Source: Coniochaeta sp. PMI_546
Taxonomy: Eukaryota > Ascomycota > Sordariomycetes > Coniochaetales > Coniochaetaceae
Direction: 5' to 3'
NCBI GenBank assembly: GCA_021432605.1
Contig: MU271150.1
Location: 744,001-808,000 of the forward strand
DNA length: 64,000 nucleotides
Both the position numbers and the translations under genes were made by a program. Below, piece after piece: positions 21,243 to 32,755 of the stretch. The stretch's first letter is position 1. Every line of letters begins with the position of its first letter. The notes under the pieces were generated by a model. That model was not told where the DNA came from, did not search any database, and saw only the letters and a program-made list of their open reading frames with translations.

Positions 21243-23470
21243 GAGTTACTCCTCGCCATCCTACTCAAGACGCAGAGGAACATCTCACTCGCTCTGCTGG
21301 GCTCACTATTACCATATGAACAGTCCTCGTCGCCTCTATTCGCGCAACCAAACAACGAAGCCCACATTCAGTCCCAAACACCTCGATCGATCCGTGCGAC
21401 GATATTCCTCCGTTCACTTTACATCACCTGTCATTTTCATTCATGGTTAGGGCAAGGAGTTGACGCGCGCTGCTTGTACCATCATCAAAAGGGAAACGGA
21501 AACTGGCCAGAACGGCATTGCAGGCTTTACTCTTTCTTTTTTCTCGCCGTTCTAGCTTCTCTAGCCTTTGTGGCTCGTGCTCAGGTGCGAGCAAGAGTGG
21601 TCACGGCATACCGCCAAACCAGGCTTTGTGCCAAGGGAATTGTATGGTAGATGGAAGAATTGTGTTACCGCTAGTTAGCTGAGCATCTAACAACATCTCC
21701 ATACATCTGCTCGAGTGATTAGCCTAAGACCTGGAAGCTGCCATCGTTAAGTTGATCTGTAAGCATGACCAAGTTGCAACATGAAATGAACGATCCTGAA
21801 TGACCTATCTGTTTGTTCCATGAGCTTCAGTGTGGTGATGCTGTCTTTTGACCAAGGCAGTGCCGACAGGTGCCTGATCGACGGTTGGGTCAAACTTTAC
21901 GGGATAATCAAACGACCTTCCAGGGAGCTCATCAAGGTCAAGATTTGGCTGTTTCGTTGGTGCTCTGGACAGCATATTCCCCCATCTTTAACTTGCGCAG
22001 CATGAATCTGCGATTCTACTGTGATGGTAGACTCTTGAGATCTAAGAAAGATTCCAACCGTAACGCAACCATTTCTGAAACGATGACCCAGTGCCACGAG
22101 GGAGGTTTGACGATAGGGCAGGTGACATACCAGCCAGAGGTCACGCTGTACCATATTCGGGCCAGGAAGACAAAACTTGAACAGTGATCAGGCCTCTGAG
22201 AGGTTCAAGGATTTCAATTGGGATCATTGGAAAACGCTCAATGACCACATTGTGGTATTGAAAGGTTCTTGGGATCCCTTATTGCCGAGCAGCAACAGCA
22301 ACTCGACCTTGATGCTCAAAGAGGGAGGCTACAGATACATGAATCCAAACCACAATGACACCATGTTACTACTGATGTCATATTAAAAGACTCCCTTGCT
22401 CTTACATATGGAGTCGATCATTAGTCTTTGGAAATGTCCTGTCACCGTCATAATCGTCTTGAAATTCGACCGTTGGAAGTTCGATAACAAAGGTCCCGTA
22501 AGGTACACTACCAGGTACTTGACCCCATGAGGTTAGGGGCCTTGACGATCGTCAGCACGGACCGCAATGTTACAGTGCTGATGACTTACCTTACCTAAGG
22601 TACCTTAGTGTAGTGTACATAGCCCCCTGCCCTGACTGCGCGTGTGCGTGGGTGAAGCTTCTATTCGGGGAACCCCTTGGGCTGAAACGAAACAGCGAAT
22701 GGCAGTGCGCCAATGGAACGCCTCTTCAACGTCCAAGCCCCTCCCTTGTTGCTCTCCATCTCCAGTGCCTCCAGCCAGTGCCCCCAGTGCCCTCCCAAGT
22801 TGTACTCCACACGAGTCTGTTCGCCTTCCTTCTTCCAACCCCGTCGAGGCATCCCACGTTTGTTTCGTTCGGATCACCCAGGCCAGCATGGCTTCGTTTC
22901 TACCCATCCACCGCTCACCGTGATTGTACGAAGTAGGGTCAGCGGATGCTTCTACTCAATTGATCTCATGCCATTCTTTCAATCCATTCCAGTCTCATTC
23001 ATCCTCGCCAAGACCACCGTATGCAACTGACCGGAGTATTCCTCGTTCTGTACCGGCCGGAGGACTCTTTCACTTACTCAACAAGTTGCCAAACTAGGTA
23101 GACAATCGCTAGGCGACCCTGACTAAGACAGTTGCTGTTCAAGACACATCCGCCAGCCCCAACAGCACTTTTCAGACGGCCTGCTTCTTCTTCGCCATTT
23201 GTCGTCCGACCTTGGAGACGGACAAAGTGGGACTGAATCTCTACATAAAGCAGCCGCAGCGACTCGTCCTTTATGCATTGTCCTCGAGAATCGAGGCCAC
23301 CATTCCCTCTCACAACCGTTACGTCGTGCCCTCGGACTCAATCCTTATTCTACGGACCGTCATCGACGAGCGATTTCGGAAGGCCATTAACCTTCCGGAT
23401 GTTCCGCTACATGGTACTACCATAGAGGAAACAAGGATACCTGGGATAGGATTCAAGACCGTTATCAAAC
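21243..23470. other. Long intergenic region with a palindromic motif
   Basis: About 2.2 kb. A perfect 14-bp palindrome, CTAAGGTACCTTAG, lies at 22595-22608. Open frames near 21870 and 22613 look random. A 179-codon frame at 23212-23751 overlaps the next gene in another frame, begins with TTG and has no family features. The final part should be the promoter and 5' leader of the downstream gene. Confidence 0.45.
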
Positions 23471-24946
23471 ATGTCGCTCCCAGTCGCCCTCCAGTCGGTC
23501 CTCTTCTATGTTGTGGCCTGCACCCCGTGTGCCAAGGTCCGCCACCGGCAGAAGGCTCGCGTGCAAGCAAAGAAGGAACGCTTGGAGAAGGCAAGGGTCG
23601 AAGCCGAACAGCCCGATCTATACCGACACCCCGATCCGTTCGACACGAATCCCTACTGGGGCGAGGAGATTATGATGGGACCGAGCCTGCCGAAGAAAGG
23701 GAAAGCGAGAAACGATGCGAACAACAACCAGAGCGAGAGAGGCCTGACTAGCGCAGGAATAGATAGCGGTATAGGCACGAGAAGTAGCCTGGCCATCAGC
23801 AATGCGGGTACGAGTACTAGCGCCAACAATACGCCGACGGGCAACCAGCCGAGGAGCCAGACGCCGCAGAGCGAGCCGACGGCGGTAGCGTCATCGGGCG
23901 AGGAGCCATCAAGCCCTACGTTGACACAAACAGCTTCGGTGTCGACCAAAGATGACTGGAATAGGCAACGGTACCAGCGTGAGGACGAGGAGCTTTGGGG
24001 CCACGAATTCTCGCGCACAGGGCAAAAGCTAATGGACGCCATAAAACAGGCGGGTACATCGGCAGGGCGCTTCGTGGAGGCGAAGCTGGGAATGGAGAAG
24101 GAGAAGGAAAGAACGGTGACGGACGATGACCGGTATAATTTCTACTTCACGCCGAAGAATCCACCGGTGAACGACTATCATCCTCCGGTGGTCAGCAGCA
24201 AACCCGCGCATCGCGACGGCCATCGATGGATGCTGCAACCGCCGCCGTCTGCCAAGGTCATGGAGGGGAAAGTTCCAGTCAGTCGGAGTACGAGCCTGGC
24301 CAGTGTGGCTAGTAGCAGGAGAACAGCGGCCACGAGCGATGGACCGGGTCTTAGCCGTCTAGTCGGCGAACGACTAGTCGAGGCCAAGATACGGAAGGGC
24401 GAGACACCACGCGAAGCAAGATCGCTGTCTACCTCGACCTTAACGAAGCCCCTGACACGGAGAACGACGGCCGGTTCGTCCGCGAGGTCAAGGAGTCAGC
24501 GGACTGTCAGGAGCAGAAGCCACAGCCTCTCGACCGAGTCTGAACCTGAGGGGATAACAGAGAGCAGGCCGCGCACTAAGAGGCGGAAACCGAGAGTACG
24601 GCCGTCACCTATTGCTACCCCTCCAAAACAATCGGACGATGACGACGAATGGGTCTCTAGAAGCTTGGAGTCGCTGAGCAAAGCCCATGCTCTACCGCAG
24701 CCGCCTCACGCGGCGCAGCGGCCCCGGTTGTCGACTATTCTGAGTTCGGATCAGACGCGGAGCGAGGCAAGTGCAAAGACTGTGGCACCGTCGCTGCTGG
24801 ATGTAAGCAACAGCAAGACGACAAGTGCAACACTTCCCGGCTCCGCTGTCAATGACTCTGCTATGAAGGAATCTGCTGCTGAGGAACCTGCCGCGACTGT
24901 CTTGACAGATGCTGGACCTGCCCCACTAACCCAGACTGCCACTTAA
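23471..24946 (+). CDS. Conserved fungal protein, Ser/Thr-rich, function unknown
   Basis: Single exon, 491 residues. It starts MSLPVALQSVLFYVVACTPC, a hydrophobic stretch that could be a signal anchor, followed by a basic coiled-coil-like helix (KVRHRQKARVQAKKERLEKA). A distinctive motif, PFDTNPYWGEEIMMGPSLP, lies at about residues 55-74. After a low-complexity linker there is a second ordered patch (EDEELWGHEFSRTGQKLMDA, then a stretch to KLGMEKEKE, then FYFTPKNPPVNDYHPPVV). The remainder is Ser/Arg/Thr-rich. I recognise the pattern as a conserved fungal protein but know no function for it. The first ATG in a good context (AACATGTC) is used. Confidence 0.78.
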   Translation: MSLPVALQSVLFYVVACTPCAKVRHRQKARVQAKKERLEKARVEAEQPDLYRHPDPFDTNPYWGEEIMMGPSLPKKGKARNDANNNQSERGLTSAGIDSGIGTRSSLAISNAGTSTSANNTPTGNQPRSQTPQSEPTAVASSGEEPSSPTLTQTASVSTKDDWNRQRYQREDEELWGHEFSRTGQKLMDAIKQAGTSAGRFVEAKLGMEKEKERTVTDDDRYNFYFTPKNPPVNDYHPPVVSSKPAHRDGHRWMLQPPPSAKVMEGKVPVSRSTSLASVASSRRTAATSDGPGLSRLVGERLVEAKIRKGETPREARSLSTSTLTKPLTRRTTAGSSARSRSQRTVRSRSHSLSTESEPEGITESRPRTKRRKPRVRPSPIATPPKQSDDDDEWVSRSLESLSKAHALPQPPHAAQRPRLSTILSSDQTRSEASAKTVAPSLLDVSNSKTTSATLPGSAVNDSAMKESAAEEPAATVLTDAGPAPLTQTAT

Positions 24947-25363
24947 AACCCCGTATCTCATTTTTCTCTCTCTTTCTGTTTGTTATATTACGCCGCCTTA
25001 GCCTTGTCGGGGACGGCCTACTTCGAACTGTGCATAGCATTGGGTCTGGTCAGCATGCAGGTTTGTTTTCTTTGTTTGTTTAGCACAGGAGGGGCGTTTA
25101 CGGGAACTTGCATCCAACAAGGGGAAGATGGCTTCCATGGAAAACTTGGCGTTTGTTCTGTGTCACATTCGTTGTATTTTACTTCCAATCACTGGTCCTC
25201 AACGACTTGCTATACCGCAGAATGGGCAAGACCTGATACTTGAAGCCGCAAACTTTTGCCTAGAGAAACCTCCAACACAGTCGGGTTACACGGTCCACTG
25301 CTACGGGGCAAGTGTCGTAGACTTCATTTGATTAGAGTCGAGTTCAAGCCATGTCGTGTCAAC
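24947..25363. other. Convergent intergenic region
   Basis: 417 bp lie between the 3' ends of two convergent genes. T-rich tracts near 24965 are typical of 3' flanks. No gene is seen. Confidence 0.5.
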
Positions 25364-25987
25364 CTAGAGATGCATGCCATCCTCATCATCGTCATCCAAG
25401 CTCCGCAGCTGTTCCTCTACCCGTCTCCTCAGCTCATCATCAGTCAGAGAGCCTCCACCACCAGTTGTCTGTTGTCCTGGCACCGGATCCAACCTGACCT
25501 CTCCATGCGAGATCGTGCCTGTCTGAAATGTCCCATCTGTCCAAGGGTTATGCGTCCTTGCACCATCGCCATTGACCGGTGATGCTTCGTCATTGACCCC
25601 ATTTCCATTGACAGCCGCCTCCCCGTGTTCCTCTCGCCTCCGCCTCTCCTCCTCCTCGACCTCCTCTTTACTCTGAAACTCCGTCCAACTGCATCCCCTC
25701 TCCTCGACCTCAGCGCGCACGAGCGCTATCCTCTCCTGCATCCGGCGGATAACCTCTTCGTTCTCGCGTATGGCGTCCACGCAGTCCTGATCCGGTTGTG
25801 GTGGAGAAGTGGCGGATGATAAGGTGGGCTCGGTGCCGTCGGCAAAGGGGCGCAGCTGCTCGTTCGAGTAGTCCAGGTGCGCTATGCTGTTGCGCAGCTC
25901 TAGGACTTTGAGGTGTAACATGGATAGAGACAGGTCTTTGAGGGCGGCGGCGAAGCGGGCCGGGGATATGGGGTTGTCGGTGGACAT
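25364..25987 (-). CDS. Small conserved coiled-coil fungal protein, function unknown
   Basis: Single exon, 207 residues, starting MSTDNPISPARFAAALKDLS. The first half is helical and looks conserved: LHLKVLELRNSIAHLDYSNE, then DCVDAIRENEEVIRRMQER, forming a predicted two-helix coiled coil. A basic/acidic segment (EEVEEEERRRREEHG) follows, then a Gly/Asn-rich linker. The C-terminal helix (LTDDELRRRVEEQLRSL) ends in DDDDEDGMHL. The open frame extends 107 codons upstream, but that part has a poor composition and the ATG at 25987 fits the start of the ordered region. No function is assigned. Confidence 0.75.
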   Translation of the reverse strand: MSTDNPISPARFAAALKDLSLSMLHLKVLELRNSIAHLDYSNEQLRPFADGTEPTLSSATSPPQPDQDCVDAIRENEEVIRRMQERIALVRAEVEERGCSWTEFQSKEEVEEEERRRREEHGEAAVNGNGVNDEASPVNGDGARTHNPWTDGTFQTGTISHGEVRLDPVPGQQTTGGGGSLTDDELRRRVEEQLRSLDDDDEDGMHL

Positions 25988-26573
25988 TTTGTGTTGTTTG
26001 AACAAGGCTCGAGATTTGATGCTGATTGGGGTTGTCAAGGTGCGGAATGCCAGATAGGTCTCTCGAGCTTTGTTGAGGAGTCGGTTGAGCACGGAGAAAA
26101 GGGTCCAGATAGTTGTTGAGTGATAAATAACTTGTTGACCGAAAAGAGGGCAGTGAAACGGGAGGCTAAAATGCTTCGAGAGGAATGAATTTGGCGTTGT
26201 CGCAAGCTGGAGCTGCCTGTGAAAGCAAACATGACGGGAAGTCGACATGGAGCTTCGACTTGGAACTTCCACGCGGGGCAGTCCCACATTTACCCGCTGT
26301 GGGGACAATCAAAGGTGTGCATCGACTGCATTCCATTCCAGCGGCATGTTCCGCTGCAGCTTCGAAAATGGTGCCGGTACTTCGGAAGCATTTACGGTAG
26401 TAAAAGGAAAGAAAGAAAGCACAGCCTAAGGTATCTTCAACAACTGCACGCCCCAGTCCTTCGCCAGGATCGATACAGTCTGACGCCGCAGCCGAACCGC
26501 GGCGATTTTGATGGGCCGTTGGTCGCAAGACGCGGCGCGGTCTTGTCGCAATCCTGTCCTTTGAAAACTTTCG
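25988..26573. promoter_or_regulatory. Shared divergent promoter region
   Basis: 586 bp separate the start codons of the coiled-coil protein (-) and the rhomboid protease (+). It must carry both promoters. I see no clear known factor site. Confidence 0.5.
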
Positions 26574-28256
26574 ATGGCGTTTTCTTTCGGCGTCAGTTCC
26601 ATCCGATCGAGCTGCCAGTTGGCCGTCGACGTCGTTGCTCGGCCAGCCATAAGGGTGCTCAATCCTCGCTCCGCTTCGAGATGCTTTTCAACACAGCCTA
26701 GCTGTTTCAGTCGGCCAGCGAGTCGGTCATTACGAGCTAGGTTTCCAGCCTCGGCGTCAAAGCCTCTGTCACGCCCTCTACAACAACGACCGGCGCGGCG
26801 GACAATCTTTACCTACAGTCCCATATATAGAGACTATGCTGATCTTCCACGAGACTACAAGGATGACGTCGGCTTACCATTCAGAAGAGATCCGCTGGAA
26901 ACCTACGAGGTGCTTAGGATCTTCGGGCCACACTTAAGTACCATCGAGGCGAACAAGCTTTTGCGGATTCTCCATGGCCGGAGAGTTGCGGGCACTCTGG
27001 ACGATCCAAGTGTCAAGATCAACACGTCACATTACAGCAAAGCGTCAATAGACGCCGCGCTGAAGTACCTCCGCCATGCCGCGCCAGTCGACGAGGTCAT
27101 GAATGCAGGACTGAGGGCAGAGGACGAGCTTCGAGCTCTGGAAGCGGGCGAAACTGCTACCGAAGGTGCTGATAACGCTGAGGCGACGGAGAGTACAGGC
27201 TACACAAGCCGCTTCAAGATGTACAAGGACCAGTCCGGAGACGACGTCTACGGCGAGGGGGCGCTGGACAAGATCCGAGCCAGAAATATTGCCAAGTATA
27301 AGGAGCAACTCAGGCAGCAAGAAGAAGAGAGGCGCCAACGCGAGGAAGAAGAGGCCAAAGCCCACCCAGGCGGATTGCAGACGATCGAGCAGCGCCAACC
27401 CCGTGCCGTCAGTCCGCGCATGGAGGAATGGAAGCAAAAGGCCGTCCTCTCCGACATGAAGGAGCCTCCCCAGATGCCGGCCTCAAAGCGCCTCCTCCCT
27501 TCCACCATCTTTGTCGCCTTCCTAGTGGCAGGGTTTGCTGTCTATGCGCAATACTACCAGCCGCCCGAATGGCGCCTCTGGCCAGACTACTCCCCGGCCA
27601 CGGCGACGGTTGGCGCTTTGATATTACTAAACCTGGCCGGCTACGCACTGTGGAAGCTCCCGCCCGCATGGCCGCTGATGAACAGGTACTTCATGCTCGT
27701 CGCTGCCACGCCGAAGCCGGTTAGTATACTAGGCGCCATGTTCTCGCACCAGGCAGCCAGCCATCTACTCTTGAACATGCTCTTCATCTGGTTCGTGGGC
27801 ATACGGCTGCACGACGAGGTCGGCCGGGGCGATTTCCTCGCGACATACATGGCGTCCGGGTCGATCGGCTTCCTGGCGACGCTGTACAGCCTCGTGCTGC
27901 GGAACCAGCTTCACCTCACCACTCTCGGCGCGTCGGGTGCGTTCTACGGAGTGGCCACGGCGTATTTCTGGCTGCATCGGTTCGACGGGTTCAAGATCTT
28001 TGGGCTGCCGCCCGACCCGGCGACGGGGATACAGGGGCTGGGATTCATCGGGCTGATGCTGGCGCTCAACTTGACGGCGGTGTTTTCGAAGAATGCGCAT
28101 AGGATAGATGTCATGTCGCATCTTATGGGTATGGCTGTTGGGCTGGCGGCTGGCGCTGTGCTAGAGAAGAGGCATAAGACGCCAGCGGCACGGCAGATGC
28201 CGCTTCATACAAAGACTGATTTGGGGGTTATGGGGAAGATTGTCGAGAAGAAATAG
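26574..28256 (+). CDS. Mitochondrial-type rhomboid intramembrane protease
   Basis: Single exon, 560 residues. The N-terminus is Arg/Ser-rich with almost no acids for about 75 residues, as in a mitochondrial presequence. A soluble region includes FRRDPLETYEVLRIFGP and a long Arg/Glu/Gln coiled coil (about 235-262). The rhomboid core has FSHQAASHLLLNMLFIWF (HxxxN oxyanion region), the catalytic serine in LGASGAFYG (Ser454), and the catalytic histidine in DVMSHLMGM (His516). Six to seven hydrophobic helices surround these. Fungal mitochondrial rhomboids (Pcp1/Rbd1) process cytochrome c peroxidase and Mgm1/OPA1-type dynamins. Ser454 and His516 are both present, so activity is expected. The long N-terminal extension and HLMGM in place of HLGG set it apart from Pcp1, so it may be a paralogue. 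Confidence 0.88.
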   Translation: MAFSFGVSSIRSSCQLAVDVVARPAIRVLNPRSASRCFSTQPSCFSRPASRSLRARFPASASKPLSRPLQQRPARRTIFTYSPIYRDYADLPRDYKDDVGLPFRRDPLETYEVLRIFGPHLSTIEANKLLRILHGRRVAGTLDDPSVKINTSHYSKASIDAALKYLRHAAPVDEVMNAGLRAEDELRALEAGETATEGADNAEATESTGYTSRFKMYKDQSGDDVYGEGALDKIRARNIAKYKEQLRQQEEERRQREEEEAKAHPGGLQTIEQRQPRAVSPRMEEWKQKAVLSDMKEPPQMPASKRLLPSTIFVAFLVAGFAVYAQYYQPPEWRLWPDYSPATATVGALILLNLAGYALWKLPPAWPLMNRYFMLVAATPKPVSILGAMFSHQAASHLLLNMLFIWFVGIRLHDEVGRGDFLATYMASGSIGFLATLYSLVLRNQLHLTTLGASGAFYGVATAYFWLHRFDGFKIFGLPPDPATGIQGLGFIGLMLALNLTAVFSKNAHRIDVMSHLMGMAVGLAAGAVLEKRHKTPAARQMPLHTKTDLGVMGKIVEKK

Positions 28257-29328
28257 AGCTTCGATAGACGCCTCCTGTTAGCGTAGGCATGATACTTCAC
28301 GACGGTGTATACTAGAATTCTACAATCTTCAATCCTTGCTCTACAGGTAGTTAGTTTGCGTCGTGGATTTCGTCAATAGTGTGCACCAAGTCAAACCTCA
28401 ATAAGTGTAAATGAAGCCATCGCTCTTTCCTGAAACACTTGAACGTGAAATTACTGTGTACCAGTCTATAGACAGTACCTATGTACAGTTCTATGTATAC
28501 ATCACATGACTGACCCACATGCTAAATTGGAGGATTGAGACCCTGGTGACGTAACACCCTGCACTCTTAGCCCTGTGGTCCCCCAATTTCCCCCAGAGCG
28601 CTTACTGAGCTTCGACTTTTGGGATGTCGAAGCATCAGTTTTCCGATGCGACATGTGCTTTCCGTTAGGTACCGTACAGTGTACACGTATAAAGAGACAG
28701 CGCCAGTGAAAATGCGGTTCATCATCATGCATACCTCGAGGTAAACCTAGCAACACTTGCACCAAATATCTCATCTCCAACTAAGATTTAACTAAGATCG
28801 GAGTGTCTTGTTGCGCGCTACTCTTCTGGGCAAAAATGAATACTTGATTCCAAGGGTCTTGGCGTTGTAATACAAGACCAGCAAAGCAAGAAGCTGCACG
28901 GCCAACGGCCGCGTCCTCTGCGCATCTCCTGCCCTCAGATAGATAAATCCAAGGATCCCTGCGTTTTGTCCTGCCTGACCCTGTGCCACTCAGTCGCGTT
29001 CCGTTTAGTTCTTCCTTCGCGTCATCCATTACTCTGTGTTGAAAGCAGTGCGACTTCCATTCAGGATTGTTACCTGAGCTGGTGTCACCAAATTGAACCG
29101 TCGCGACCAGCTGGGAAGTTCAACTGAGACAGACATAAACACCCCCACGTACGCGCTTTCCCTGTCGACCTCGGCTGCCTCCCTGCCATATCTTGAACTT
29201 GTAGGGCTTGAGAGACGAGTCGGATCTACAGTTCCACCTTAGGTACACGTACTGCAAGCCCAGACAACAACACGGTGACCTCATTATTCAGAAACTACCA
29301 CACACATCCCCGCTAGTCACTAGTCGTC
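28257..29328. other. Intergenic region
   Basis: About 1.07 kb hold the 3' flank of the rhomboid gene and the promoter/leader of the PhoD-like gene. Short antisense frames (28502-29029) have no recognisable features. Confidence 0.5.
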
Positions 29329-32007
29329 ATGTCTTCCCATCGCGCAAGAGCAGATGACGCAGACCTCATCGACGACGACGACGATGACCTCCTCCAACCT
29401 AACCCTCGCAACCCCTACGCCTCAGCCTCGCGTTGGCGTCACGAAGAGTCGTCCTCCTTCCGCAAAGCCGCCGACGAGTCCCGCGAACGGGCCCAGTCCA
29501 GCCACGCCGTCGCCCGCGAGCCCGAAGCCCGCGGTCGCGTAAACGACCTAGCCGACTTCCTCAACTCGTCGCGCATCTCCGACTCCGAGGTCGAGCACGA
29601 GCTGAGGCGGCGGGGAAGGTCCGCGCCCAACGCACCGCGCTTCAAGCCCGTCATAGCCGCCAGCGCCGACATCCAGAAAGCCGCGGGCAGTGATCCGCCT
29701 TCCGAGAGCAGCGCGCTGCAGCAGGGGCCGCCGCATGACGGGAAGGACATTGTCTGTGGGCCTCTGCTGAACTACAGGCGGATGGAGGGTAATAGGTGGT
29801 TTGGGAGTGTCTTGGTTGTCGTCAAGGGCGGGGGCAAGACGCAGCCTTTTGAGCCGACTTTGGTCTTGCGCCCTGCCGCATCACAGGATGAGAATGCGCC
29901 GAGCGGAGCGTATACGGATGTCAATGCCAGTGGAGGCACATCTGACAATGGCAGCGTGGAGGTCAAGAGTGTCTGTCTGTACTCGGACCCAAGGAACACG
30001 TTCTGGCGATTCGACCTGGCAGTGGATGTCCAAGACGCCGAGTCCAGATGGGAGTACACCTTGCCGGGCTTACGCTTCGGGAGCAAGAAGAAGCCACAGC
30101 GAAACGTGTTCCACGTTCCCGCCAAGACGGAGGCGTTCAGGATCATGTTCCATTCTTGCAATGGTTTCAGTGTTGGGACGGACGAGGAAGCCTGGAGCGG
30201 CCCTGCGCTGTGGAACGACGTGCTCAGGCGACATGCTGAGGCGCCTTTTCACGTCATGTAAGTTTGTACTACAGAGGACCGGAGATGGCTGGGAGACGGT
30301 CTAGCTAATAACGTGCCTCAGGATCGGAGGAGGTGATCAGATCTACAATGACAGCATCCGTGTGACGGGTCCGTTGAGAGAATGGACCATGATCGGCAAT
30401 CCGAAGAAAAGGAGAGAGTACCCCTTTCCGGAGAAATTGAGGCAGCAGTGCGACGACTTCTACCTTCAGAACTACCTCCGCTGGTACAGCACCGAGCCAT
30501 TCGCGACGGCCAATGGACAGATTCCGCAGCTGAATATCTGGGATGATCATGACATTATTGACGGTTTCGGCTCGTACGTCAATGACTTCATGATGTGCGA
30601 TGTCTTCAGGGGCATCGGAGGAACTGCGCATAAATACTATATGTTATTCCAGCATCACCTCCCGCCTCCTCAGTCGACTTACACGTCCACGATGGTCGCG
30701 GCCGCACACGAGGAGCAGGGTCAAGGAATCGATCCCAACCAGCTGGCCGAGGTCTACGTCCATCCCACGATGACGGAGTCGAACTACATTGTGGGTGTCA
30801 AGCCGGGGCCGTACGTTGCCGAGCATTCCCACAACATGTTTGCGAAACTGGGCGCTAGAATTGCATTCCTGGGCATTGATGCAAGAACAGAGCGCACACG
30901 TCACCAAGTCAACTATCCCGAGACTTACGACCAGATCTTTGACAGATTGCGCCAAGAGTTATCCTCGGAAGCGAAGTCCGGCCAGCCATACAAGCATCTC
31001 ATCTTGCTACTTGGTATCCCCATAGCATATCCTGTGGGTCCAGTCCGGTCTTCGTCTTGATACTTTTGCTGACCGAAGAATAGCGCCTTACATGGCTCGA
31101 GAACATTTTTGCCAGTCCGTTAATCGGTCCAGTTAAGTTTCTGAACCGAAGATTCGGGCTCGGTGGTGGTGTGTTCAACGCTTTCGACGGAAGCGTTGAT
31201 TTACTTGATGATTTGGACGATCACTACACTGCGAGGACGCACAAGAAGGAGAGGAATGCTTTTGTCGAGCGGCTGCAGACCATATGTGCCGAGTTTTCGA
31301 TCCGGATTACGATCCTGGGTGGAGATGTTCATCTTGCTGCTCTGGGCAGGTTCTACTCGAATCCACATCTCAACATCCCGGCCGAGAACGACCACCGCTA
31401 CATGGTCAACGTCGTCTCCTCAGCTATCGTAAACAAGCCCCCGCCGCAGGCCATCGCCAATCTTCTCGCGCGGAGAAACAAGATCCATCACCTAAATCAT
31501 GAGACAGACGAGACCCTGCTCAAGCTCTTCAACAAGGACCCGGGCGATTCCACCAAGACCGCAAACCACAACAAAGTCACGATGCCGAGCCGCAATTTCG
31601 CCGTGATCACAGAGAACTCACCGAACAACATTCCTGCGCCACCTCGACAAGTCGACGCATTACAAGTTCCCCCAAGCCGAAATGGCAACGCCTCGATAAC
31701 CAATGGCAATCGGAGCGCAGGCACCAGCATCCGCAGCAAGTCCTCATCTGGATTCCCTGGCAAGGACGGCCACTATGCGCTCCATGCTGGCGAAGCCGGT
31801 GCAGGGACAAAACACAAAGCCGCTTCGCCGACGGACCACGGCCGCGGCAACGACGGCAGCCTCGACGTCTGCATAAGGGTCGAGATCAATCAGCACGATC
31901 GGGAAGGCCGGACGGAGGCTTACGGCCTGACGATCCCTGCGCTGGACTACCGGCCTCCGGCGCCGGCGAGCGTCCACTCACAGGTTCCGGTGCATACGGC
32001 GGCGTAG
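29329..32007 (+). CDS. Fungal PhoD-like metallophosphatase domain protein
   Basis: Three exons: 29329-30257, 30322-31033 and 31084-32007, giving 854 residues. After an acidic, Ser/Arg-rich N-terminus, a beta-rich domain spans about residues 140-300 (CGPLLNYRRMEGNRWFGSVL). The metallophosphatase follows with metal-site motifs GGGDQIYND (about 312-320), WDDHDIIDGFG (about 383-393) and GGDVHLAALGRF (about 626-637). These are the PhoD-type ligands, so the active site looks complete. The tail is Ser/Asn-rich with a final beta-like stretch (GSLDVCIRVEINQ). No signal peptide is visible, so unlike bacterial PhoD it is probably intracellular. The substrate is unknown. Introns are 64 and 50 bp and keep frame. 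Confidence 0.88.
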
Positions 32008-32755
32008 GGGGCCATCGACTATGCGTCGTCTGTGGAGAGCTCGGAGGCGGATCGGTCTTCTGGAAGAAGCCTAAAGGGGTGGTTATGTGGATTGCCTGTG
32101 CCGGTTGTACCTGGCGGCGCAAGTGCGGGTCAGTGGATAGGTTAGTGACGGTCTTCTTCTGTGTATCAATACCATGTCTTGGGAGATTGTGTGACAGGGA
32201 TATCGCGTCGTGTGGACGGCGATGGAGCATGGTTTGTTGCATTTTTGACGCTCAGGATGAGTATGATGGCCAGATGCGCTGCAATAATGGCAAGGAGATG
32301 CAAATAATTGACACCACTGACACCATCGATACCAAGTCCCAGCGGCCAGCAGCGGGAACTTCTGCACCTCCGTAATCGGCAGCAGGGTGAGTAAAGCCAA
32401 TTCGGCTTAAGGTTCAGCTGGAATTCCATCGTTATCGGCGTCGAAACCGAAGCAGCTCGGCGATTGGTCAATGCATAAGTGACAGCATCGTGGGGAAGGA
32501 CCCCTCATCGCCTCCAATTCATAAAGCCGCAACAAAGCGATCCAGCAACAGCCAACCTCACATCTGATTCTCTTTACATAAAGTTAAGTAACAGATTGTA
32601 CTTCCACTTCTTTAAGCTTTAGTAAATGGCTTGATCCCTTCAAAAGTGACACATGAACAGGTGGTGAAGGATATCACTTGATTTGATCTCACACTCGCTA
32701 TATTTTTACTTATAAGCAACGCCTCCACGCCACGTCTTGTCTCACAACCATCACA
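32008..32755. other. Intergenic region
   Basis: About 750 bp hold the 3' flank of the phosphatase gene and the promoter of the P5C dehydrogenase gene. An AT-rich stretch with CTATATTTTTACTTATAAGC lies 40-60 bases before the ATG. No gene is seen. Confidence 0.5.

Noticed and set aside
23212-23751. 179-codon frame overlapping the start of the Ser/Thr-rich protein
   Set aside because: It opens with TTG, overlaps the ATG-started gene in another phase and becomes low-complexity where they overlap.
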